From assembly GCA_013298265.1 (NCBI GenBank), contig JAAFHE010000168.1:1-7502 (forward strand): a stretch of DNA of 7,502 bases, read 5' to 3'. A program made the position numbers and the translations under genes. This DNA comes from Lysobacterales bacterium (GTDB lineage: Bacteria; Pseudomonadota; Gammaproteobacteria; Xanthomonadales; Rhodanobacteraceae). Below the pieces are notes generated by a model that saw only the letters and a program-made list of their open reading frames with translations, had not been told where the DNA came from and did not search any database. Positions within the stretch are counted from its first letter, which is position 1. Each line of letters starts with the position of its first letter. Of this stretch, positions 1 to 4,427 are shown one piece after another.

Positions 1-65
1 AGGTCTTCGCGGATCAGCACGCGCTTGCCGTGCAGGTCGAGGTCGGTCATGCGGAGTATGGACAT
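1..65 (-). CDS. pgk: Phosphoglycerate kinase, N-terminal fragment cut by window edge
   Basis: Phosphoglycerate kinase transfers a phosphate between 1,3-bisphosphoglycerate and ADP in glycolysis and gluconeogenesis, in the cytoplasm. Only the first 21 codons and two further bases are present. Read on the minus strand from the ATG at 65-63, the protein begins MSILRMTDLDLHGKRVLIRE and continues DL at the edge. This is the typical start of bacterial Pgk: a short leader, then the strand carrying GKRVLIREDL just ahead of the substrate-binding N-domain loop. A second in-frame ATG lies at 50-48 (Met6), but only the first start has a Shine-Dalgarno-like AGGGA at the right distance, so I chose the first. 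The gene is divergent from plsY. The rest of the protein and the downstream neighbours are outside the window. The call rests on a short stretch, but that stretch is highly characteristic. Confidence 0.9.
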   Translation of the reverse strand, partial: MSILRMTDLDLHGKRVLIRED

Positions 66-71
66 GGGGGA

Positions 72-76
72 TCCCT
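72..76 (-). promoter_or_regulatory. Ribosome binding site of pgk (AGGGA)
   Basis: On the minus strand AGGGA sits six bases before the ATG at 65-63. It supports that ATG over the in-frame Met6 codon at 50-48, which has only CCATACTCCGC-type sequence before it. The site lies inside the 8-bp palindrome GGGATCCC (68-75). Confidence 0.5.
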
Positions 77-112
77 GGTGGTCGGGCGGGTTGTCGGGCG
101 GCAGCCTGGCTG

Positions 113-138
113 CGCTCCGCTGCCCGTGCAGCGGAGCG
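113..138 (-). promoter_or_regulatory. Strong hairpin in the pgk leader, predicted at the 5' end of the mRNA
   Basis: A perfect 11-bp inverted repeat (CGCTCCGCTGC, 113-123, and its complement, 128-138) encloses a 4-base loop. On the minus strand it lies between the predicted pgk promoter and the pgk start codon, about 7 bases after the predicted transcription start (near 145). No T-run follows it on either strand, so it does not look like an intrinsic terminator. A 5'-terminal stem-loop that protects mRNA from 5'-end-dependent decay is one reading. The structure is seen; the role is inferred. Confidence 0.55.
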
Positions 139-151
139 GCGAAAGCGGAGG

Positions 152-180
152 ATTACAGCGGCGCCGCACGGGCTTTGCAA
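152..180 (-). promoter_or_regulatory. Predicted sigma70-type promoter of pgk
   Basis: On the minus strand TTGCAA (175-180; 4 of 6 matches to TTGACA) and TGTAAT (152-157; 5 of 6 matches to TATAAT) are separated by exactly 17 bases. The predicted start is near 145, giving a leader of about 80 bases before the pgk ATG at 65. The -35 hexamer lies in the 8-bp palindrome TTTGCAAA (174-181), which could overlap a protein-binding site. Between the leader hairpin and the start codon, a 9-base unit GTCGGGCGG (plus-strand sense) occurs twice, at 81-89 and 93-101. Confidence 0.6.
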
Positions 181-253
181 ATCGTGCGCGGTAGCCCGCC
201 GGTCGCGTGCGGCTTGAATTAGTCTGGACGTCCCTGTCCGATGTCTTGCCTCC

Positions 254-895
254 ATGTTCGTGCTGATCACCAAGGCCGTACTGGCCTACGCGCTAGGGTC
301 GGTTTCCGGCAGCCTGCTGCTCGGGCGCCGCGGCGGATTCGACATCCGCGAGGCCGGCAGCGGCAATGCCGGCGGTACCAATGCGCTGCGCACGCGCGGC
401 TGGCGCTTCGCGCTCGGCGTTGTTGCCATTGATGTCAGCAAGGGCGCGCTCGCGGTCTGGCTGGCGCTGCGGATACCCACCACGGCGCTCTCGCCCGGCC
501 TGTACATAGAGGCGCTGGTCTGCGGTCTCGCCGCCGTGGTCGGCCACGTCTTGCCGGTGTACTACGGCTTTCGCGGCGGCAAGGGCGCGGCGACGGTGGT
601 CGGCACGATCGCGGTGCTGTGTCCGCTCGCGATGCCGCCGCTGCTGCTGGTCTGGCTCCTCGTGCTCGGGTCTACCGGCTATGTCGGCCTGGCGACGATG
701 GTTGCCGGGGTCGCGCTGGTGCCGCTGGTCTGGTGGATTGCGCCGGGCATTGCGCCCTTGCACGGCTACGCCCTGGCTTGCGCCGGGCTGCTGCTGCTCA
801 CGCACAGCGGCAACCTGTTGCGCCTGTACCGCGGCACCGAGAATCGCTTCGAACGCGCCCGCGTGCTTGCGCGTCTGTTCGTCGGACGGCATTGA
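254..895 (+). CDS. plsY: Acyl-phosphate:glycerol-3-phosphate acyltransferase PlsY
   Basis: PlsY is an integral inner-membrane enzyme that moves an acyl chain from acyl-phosphate (made by PlsX) to position 1 of glycerol-3-phosphate, giving lysophosphatidate, the first committed step of phospholipid synthesis. The 213-residue product has the usual length and hydrophobic, multi-span profile. All three family motifs are present: GSGNAGGTN at 35-43 followed by Arg46; GHVLPVYYGFRGGKG at 97-111; and a third motif at 184-196 with His184, Asn187 and Glu196. The third motif reads HSGN, where I expect Arg after the His (HRxN), but the Asn and Glu known to matter in the family are kept. The start is the first ATG after an in-frame TGA at 215-217. 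It has no Shine-Dalgarno sequence (TGCCTCC precedes it), so initiation may be leaderless or SD-independent. I found no convincing promoter: TTGAAT at 214-219 has only a poor -10 partner. The stop shares one base with the birA start, suggesting translational coupling. Confidence 0.96.
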   Translation: MFVLITKAVLAYALGSVSGSLLLGRRGGFDIREAGSGNAGGTNALRTRGWRFALGVVAIDVSKGALAVWLALRIPTTALSPGLYIEALVCGLAAVVGHVLPVYYGFRGGKGAATVVGTIAVLCPLAMPPLLLVWLLVLGSTGYVGLATMVAGVALVPLVWWIAPGIAPLHGYALACAGLLLLTHSGNLLRLYRGTENRFERARVLARLFVGRH

Positions 896-1863
896 TGCAG
901 GCGCGCGATCTGGTCATGGCGCTCGCCGACGGACAGTGCTGTTCCGGCAGCGAACTGGCGCGCCGCTTCGGCGTGACGCGCGCGGCGGTCTGGAAGCGGC
1001 TGGCCGAATTGCGCGAGGCCGGCCTGCCCCTCGCCGCCGTCGCCGGACGTGGCTATCGCCTGGAGCTGCCGCTGGAACTGCTGGACGCCGCCGCGATCCG
1101 CAACGGCCTGCCCGATGCGGTGCGTGCCCGTTTCGGCGACATCGCCGTGCACTGGGCCATCGACTCGACCAGCAGCGAATTGCTGCGCGGCGCCGGGCTG
1201 CGCGCGGATCTCGCCGTGTGCCTGGCCGAGCAACAGAGCTCCGGACGCGGTAGGCGCGGCCGCCAGTGGCAATCGCCTTTGTTGTGCAATGTATACCTTT
1301 CCGTGCTCAAGCGATTCGAGCGCGGCATGGGCAGCCTCGCGGGGCTGAGCCTTGCGGTCGGCGTCGCCGTCGCGCGCGCGCTGGAACGCTGCGGCGCGCC
1401 GGCGCTGGAACTGAAATGGCCGAATGATGTGCTTGCCGGGGACGGCAAGCTGGCCGGCATCCTGGTCGAGCTTGGCGGTGAGTTCCTCGGTCCCTGCCAT
1501 GCCGTCATCGGCATCGGCGTGAATCTGTACCTGCCGGCGGCGGTGCGCGCGGCGATCGAGCAGCCGGTCGCCGACCTCGCGACCCTCTGCGCGCCGCTGC
1601 CGCCACGCAACCGGGTCGTCGCTGTCTTGCTCGATGAACTGGCTCAGGTGCTGGACGTTTTCGCCGCCGAGGGTTTCGCCGCACTACGTGGCGAATTCGA
1701 ACGTCGCGACCGGCTGCGCGGGCGAGCGATCACACTCAGCGATGCCAATGGCATGCAGCACGGGCAGGGTGCCGGCGTGGATGCGCGCGGTGCGCTGCTA
1801 CTGCTCCAGGGCGGTACCATCGCCGCTTTCGACAGCGCGGAAGTGACGGTGCGACCCGCATGA
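895..1863 (+). CDS. birA: Bifunctional biotin--protein ligase / biotin operon repressor BirA
   Basis: BirA activates biotin with ATP and attaches it to the acceptor lysine of AccB and other biotin-dependent enzymes. In BirA proteins with a DNA-binding domain, the biotinyl-AMP form also represses biotin synthesis genes. The 322-residue product is almost the same size as E. coli BirA. An N-terminal winged helix-turn-helix occupies about residues 1-60 (SGSELARRFGVTRAAVWKRL at 17-36). The ligase core follows: DSTSSEL at 90-96, the biotinyl-AMP loop GRGRRGRQW at 117-125, KWPNDV at 174-179, KLAGILVE at 185-192 with the catalytic-type Lys185, and GIGVN at 206-210. A small C-terminal domain spans about 272-322. 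The start ATG overlaps the plsY stop (TGATG), with a weak GGACGG five bases upstream. An upstream extension in this frame would lie wholly inside plsY and is not credible. The gene ends in a 4-base overlap with coaX. No complete BirA operator is visible in the window. Confidence 0.97.
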   Translation: MQARDLVMALADGQCCSGSELARRFGVTRAAVWKRLAELREAGLPLAAVAGRGYRLELPLELLDAAAIRNGLPDAVRARFGDIAVHWAIDSTSSELLRGAGLRADLAVCLAEQQSSGRGRRGRQWQSPLLCNVYLSVLKRFERGMGSLAGLSLAVGVAVARALERCGAPALELKWPNDVLAGDGKLAGILVELGGEFLGPCHAVIGIGVNLYLPAAVRAAIEQPVADLATLCAPLPPRNRVVAVLLDELAQVLDVFAAEGFAALRGEFERRDRLRGRAITLSDANGMQHGQGAGVDARGALLLLQGGTIAAFDSAEVTVRPA

Positions 1864-2633
1864 ATCTGCTCGTGGATCTGGGCAATACACGACTCAAATG
1901 GGCGTTGCACGAGGACGCCGGCCTGCGTGCCGGCATGCCGGTCGATCATTCGCGGCCGCTGGCGCGGGAACTGGCATCGGCCTGGCGCGATGCGCCGCCG
2001 GTCGCGCGCGTGCTGATCGCTTCGGTCGGCCGTCCGCGCCTGGAAGCCGAACTGGTCCAGGCCGTGCGGACACGCTTCGGCGTGGAACCCGAATTCGTCG
2101 CGACGGCGGCCTCCGCCTGCGGCGTGCGTATCGCCTACGCGCGGCCGGAAAAGCTGGGCGTGGACCGGTTCGTCGCGCTGATCGCATTGCGTGCGCTGCA
2201 GCCGGAGCCGGTCGTACTGGCAAGCGTCGGCACGGCCCTGGTGCTCGACGCGCTCGACGCGTCGGGCCAGCATCTCGGCGGGCTGATCGCACCGAGCCCG
2301 CTGCTGATGCAGCAGGCGCTGCTCGGCGCGACCGCCCGGGTGAGCGCATCGGACGCGGCACGTATCGTCGAGATCGCTGACGACACCGAGGACGCGGTGC
2401 GCTCGGGCTGCTGGCTCGCTGCGGCGTCACTTGTGGATAGGTTCCATTCTGGCGTGCGCAAGCGGCTCGGTGTCGGCGTGACACTGGTGCTGGCCGGCGG
2501 CGCAGCGCACGAACTTGCGCCACTGCTGCGCGTACCGGTGCGCGTCGAGGCGGACCTGGTCCTGCGCGGACTGGCCCGACTCGCGGTTGTCCCCGCGGCC
2601 GGCGGCGAGCCGGTAGAATCCGGCGACTTCTGA
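1860..2633 (+). CDS. coaX: Type III pantothenate kinase CoaX
   Basis: CoaX phosphorylates pantothenate with ATP, the first step of CoA synthesis. It belongs to the ASKHA (acetate/sugar kinase-Hsp70-actin) fold and needs a monovalent cation; unlike CoaA it is not feedback-inhibited by CoA. The 257-residue protein starts with the phosphate-binding segment DLGNTRLKW (6-14), then RPEKLGVDRF at 95-104 with the conserved Asp102, then GTALVLD at 124-130, GGLIAPS at 140-146 and LAGGAA at 211-216. The GTA segment normally reads GTAxTxD; here Val128 replaces the Thr, and Val123 precedes the glycine where many family members have Asp-Ala or Asp-Phe. The family call is nonetheless secure from the other motifs, the length and the context: birA-coaX pairs are common in bacteria. 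ATG and the birA stop overlap as ATGA. The nearest GGAAG is 16 bases away, so translation is probably coupled to birA. Confidence 0.94.
   Translation: MNLLVDLGNTRLKWALHEDAGLRAGMPVDHSRPLARELASAWRDAPPVARVLIASVGRPRLEAELVQAVRTRFGVEPEFVATAASACGVRIAYARPEKLGVDRFVALIALRALQPEPVVLASVGTALVLDALDASGQHLGGLIAPSPLLMQQALLGATARVSASDAARIVEIADDTEDAVRSGCWLAAASLVDRFHSGVRKRLGVGVTLVLAGGAAHELAPLLRVPVRVEADLVLRGLARLAVVPAAGGEPVESGDF
2614..2619 (+). promoter_or_regulatory. Possible -10 element (TAGAAT) ahead of the SPOR gene
   Basis: TAGAAT matches 5 of 6 bases of the sigma70 -10 consensus. It lies in the last codons of coaX, 29 bases before the next start codon. No -35 hexamer is found at 16-18 bases; TTGTCC at 2587-2592 is 21 bases away. 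It may be an internal promoter or chance. Confidence 0.2.
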
Positions 2634-2648
2634 TCGCGACGTCTCCGC

Positions 2649-3311
2649 ATGTTCCTGCGCGTGCTGTTCCTGCTGCTGCTAGCGATGAATGTCGGCGTCG
2701 CCAGCTGGCTGTATTTCGCGCCCGAAACCACCGAGCGCGAGATCGCGGTCACTGACGTCGGCATTTCGCGGCTGGAATTGCTCGCCGAGCGCGAACGCCT
2801 GGGCGATGCCGCGAGTGCCGAGCTCGTCGAGGCGCCGGCCGTGAGCGACACGCCAGACCAGTGCCGCAGCATCGGTCCGTTCGCGACCCAGGCCGACATG
2901 CGCGCGGCGATGAACAAGCTGACCTCGCGCGTGCGCCGCATTCAATACCGCGAGGCACGCACGACCCAGCCGCGCGGTTATTGGGTATTCGTGCCGGCGA
3001 TGGCCTCGCGCGAACAGGCCCTCGGCGTGGCGCGCCAGTTGTCCGCCAAGGGAGTGCGCGACTACTACGTCGTCACCGCTGGCGACCAGCAGAACACGAT
3101 CTCACTCGGCCTGTTCCGCGAGCAGGCGAATGCCGAGCGCCGGCGCGCCGAGATCGCCGCATTGGGTTTCTCGCCGCAGCTGCTGCAGCGTACGGAAGAC
3201 CTGCCGGTCTACTGGGTCGATTTCGCCGAGGATCCGCAGCGCCCGGTCGCGTGGCGCGCGCAGATGCCGGACCTGGTCGAGCTGAAAGAACAGCCGGTGC
3301 AGTGTTTCTGA
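2649..3311 (+). CDS. Membrane-anchored SPOR-domain protein
   Basis: This 220-residue protein begins with one hydrophobic segment (about 3-23) that can act as an uncleaved anchor, placing the rest in the periplasm. A variable, acidic linker follows (about 25-70). The C-terminal part carries a SPOR-like fold: beta-alpha units at about 110-142 (YWVFVPAMASREQALGVARQ) and 148-180 (ISLGLFREQANAERRRAEIA). SPOR domains bind peptidoglycan glycan strands lacking stem peptides and often recruit proteins to the division septum. A third, similar unit precedes them at about 72-104 (CRSIGPFATQADMRAAMNKL), so the folded region is longer than one standard SPOR domain of about 75 residues. There are only two cysteines, at 72 and 219. 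The gene starts 15 bases after coaX with no Shine-Dalgarno sequence and is probably the last operon member. The exact role is unknown; the fold assignment comes from pattern reading, not a profile search. Confidence 0.8.
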   Translation: MFLRVLFLLLLAMNVGVASWLYFAPETTEREIAVTDVGISRLELLAERERLGDAASAELVEAPAVSDTPDQCRSIGPFATQADMRAAMNKLTSRVRRIQYREARTTQPRGYWVFVPAMASREQALGVARQLSAKGVRDYYVVTAGDQQNTISLGLFREQANAERRRAEIAALGFSPQLLQRTEDLPVYWVDFAEDPQRPVAWRAQMPDLVELKEQPVQCF

Positions 3312-3493
3312 TCCAGCGGCGTTCGGTGTTCGGGTAGCGGCAGTCTGCATGCCGGTGCGTAAGGTGCCCACCGTGCGCCGCGCAATCCGCCGCCGCGGCC
3401 GCGGGGTGAGAATTCGGTCGCGTTGTACACCCTTGCGGCGGCCGCGGGCGATTGGCACTCTTGCGCGTCCTGCCGCCAACCTGTCCATGCGCT

Positions 3494-3520
3494 GAACTTT
3501 GGATGCGCGTCGCGGTCAGG
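3494..3520 (+). promoter_or_regulatory. Candidate sigma-E-like promoter of dsbC
   Basis: GAACTT (3494-3499) matches the core -35 element of RpoE-type extracytoplasmic sigma factors. Sixteen bases later, TCAGG (3516-3520) is a partial match to the TCTGA/TCAAA -10. The predicted start lies about 25-30 bases before the dsbC ATG. In E. coli dsbC is reported as a sigma-E regulon member, which makes the position sensible. The -10 match is weak, so this is a hypothesis. I found no good sigma70 promoter in the gap. Confidence 0.35.
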
Positions 3521-3541
3521 GCTAGGTCAATGCCCCAACCC

Positions 3542-3546
3542 GAGGA
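3542..3546 (+). promoter_or_regulatory. Ribosome binding site of dsbC (GAGGA)
   Basis: GAGGA lies six bases before the ATG at 3553. It is the clearest Shine-Dalgarno sequence in the window, whereas the upstream operon genes have weak or no such sites. It fixes the dsbC start. Confidence 0.8.
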
Positions 3547-3552
3547 TTTGCG

Positions 3553-4278
3553 ATGTTCAAGAAGCTCACCCTGTGCCTCGCCCTCGCGGCGGCGGCTTTT
3601 ACCGCCACGGCAGCTGATGTCAAGGAAATCAAGATCGTCAGCGACGCGATCCTTTCCCTGGTGCCCCAGGCCAAGATCGATTCCGTCGTCAAGTCCAGCC
3701 TGCCGGGCTTCTATGAAGTGGTTACCGGCGGTCAGGTCGTCTACGTCAGCGCCGACGGCAAGTACTTGCTCCAAGGCAGCCTGTTCGACATGAGCAACAA
3801 GAAAGATCTGACCGAGGCGCGTCTCGGCGGCATCCGCAAGGAGCTGGTCGACAACGTGCCGAAGTCCAAGCGCATCGTGTTCGCGCCCAAGGACCCGAAG
3901 TACACGGTGACGGTATTCACCGACATCGATTGCGGCTACTGCCGCAAGCTGCACAACGACATCGCCAAGTACAACGAGCAGGGCATCGCGATCGAGTATC
4001 TGTGGTTCCCGCGCTCGGGTCCGGGCACGCCTTCGTTCGACAAGGCCGTCTCGGTGTGGTGTGCGACCGACCGCAACAAGGCATTCACCGACGCGAAGTC
4101 GGGCACCGACCCCAAGGCCGCCCAGTGCGACAACCCGATCGCCGAGGAATTCGAGCTGGGCCGCCGCGTCGGTATCAACGGCACTCCGACCGTGATCGCG
4201 CCGGACGGCACGCAGATCGGCGGTTATCTGGCCCCGGAAGCGATGCGTCAGCGCCTTGACAGCCTCGTTGCCAAATAA
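3553..4278 (+). CDS. dsbC: Periplasmic thiol:disulfide interchange protein DsbC
   Basis: DsbC is a V-shaped homodimeric isomerase that repairs wrongly paired disulfides in periplasmic proteins and is kept reduced by the membrane protein DsbD. The 241-residue precursor has a signal peptide (Lys3-Lys4, hydrophobic core 5-17, probable cleavage after Ala20 in ATA). A short dimerisation domain (about 21-80) and a linker helix follow. The thioredoxin-fold domain carries the active site CGYC at 127-130 in the context TDIDCGYCRKLH. Cys170 and Cys192 correspond to the second, structural disulfide of E. coli DsbC. Thr211-Pro212 (NGTPT) is the cis-proline loop facing the active site. CGYC rather than CPYC favours DsbC over DsbG. 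A clear ribosome binding site fixes the start. The 241-base upstream gap and the hairpin after the stop suggest a monocistronic unit, possibly driven by an envelope-stress sigma factor. Confidence 0.96.
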   Translation: MFKKLTLCLALAAAAFTATAADVKEIKIVSDAILSLVPQAKIDSVVKSSLPGFYEVVTGGQVVYVSADGKYLLQGSLFDMSNKKDLTEARLGGIRKELVDNVPKSKRIVFAPKDPKYTVTVFTDIDCGYCRKLHNDIAKYNEQGIAIEYLWFPRSGPGTPSFDKAVSVWCATDRNKAFTDAKSGTDPKAAQCDNPIAEEFELGRRVGINGTPTVIAPDGTQIGGYLAPEAMRQRLDSLVAK

Positions 4279-4302
4279 GCATTGATTTTTAAGTAATTTT
4301 TG

Positions 4303-4338
4303 ACGGCGGCTGCGGTGGCGCAGCCGCCGTTCTCGTGT
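4303..4338 (+). terminator. Probable terminator hairpin of dsbC
   Basis: A perfect 12-bp stem (ACGGCGGCTGCG, 4303-4314, pairing with 4319-4330) closes a GTGG loop 24 bases after the dsbC stop. The 3' side continues TTCTCGTGT, which has scattered Ts rather than a true T-run. Two T5 runs (4286-4290, 4297-4301) lie before the stem instead. Termination is likely from stem strength and position, but its efficiency is uncertain. It could also act as a 3'-end stabiliser. Confidence 0.55.
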
Positions 4339-4383
4339 CGGGATCTGTGCGGCTGGCGATAGCGATTGGCGGACGCCAGCGGT

Positions 4384-4389
4384 TATCAT
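4384..4389 (+). promoter_or_regulatory. Possible -10 element of purL (TATCAT)
   Basis: TATCAT matches 5 of 6 bases of TATAAT and lies 38 bases before the purL ATG, giving a leader of about 30 bases. The -35 position (4361-4366, AGCGAT) is poor; TTGGCG at 4366-4371 is only 12 bases away. There is no PurR-like palindrome (ACGCAAACGTTTGCGT type) in the 149-base gap. A partial Shine-Dalgarno GGAA (4415-4418) lies 9 bases before the start. Confidence 0.35.
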
Positions 4390-4427
4390 GCGCGCCCTTC
4401 TGAGAACCCGCTCCGGAACGGCCTTAC

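Larger units (their letters stand above)
3312..3552. other. Intergenic region between the SPOR gene and dsbC
   Basis: This 241-base gap holds no credible gene: the short open frames in it lack ribosome binding sites and family resemblance. I see no hairpin followed by a T-run after the SPOR gene, so termination there is not evident. An 11-base direct repeat GCGGCCGCGGG occurs at 3395-3405 and 3438-3448, each copy containing the 8-bp palindrome GCGGCCGC. Nearer to dsbC there are paired ATGCGC (3487-3492, 3503-3508) and GGTCA (3514-3518, 3525-3529) repeats around a possible promoter. Confidence 0.6.

Noticed and set aside
113..138. Leader hairpin as an intrinsic terminator for a transcript entering the region
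   Set aside because: No T-run follows on either strand.
25..222. Short plus-strand open frame overlapping pgk and the divergent promoter region
   Set aside because: It is antisense to the pgk start, covers the predicted pgk promoter, has no ribosome binding site and resembles no family.
293..892. Long minus-strand open frame across plsY
   Set aside because: It mirrors the well-supported plsY frame, is rich in Arg/Gln/Ala as expected from the complement of GC-rich codons, and shows no family motif.
619..894. Possible N-terminal extension of BirA from an upstream ATG in the same frame
   Set aside because: The extension would overlap plsY almost fully, is Arg/Ala-rich, and BirA from the ATG at 895 already has the normal family length and an intact helix-turn-helix.
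3423..3431. TTGTACACC, close to the left half of a BirA operator (TTGTAAACC)
   Set aside because: No right half (GGTTTACAA-like) follows at 14-16 bases, and no biotin synthesis gene is downstream.
3452..3467. TTGGCACTCTTGCGCG resembling a sigma54 (-24/-12) promoter
   Set aside because: The GG and GC elements are not 10 bases apart, so the spacing rule for sigma54 is broken.
3568..3576. Cys8 in the DsbC signal peptide as a possible lipoprotein site
   Set aside because: It is preceded by Leu at -1 and lies too close to the N-terminus; a signal peptidase I site at ATA (18-20) fits better.
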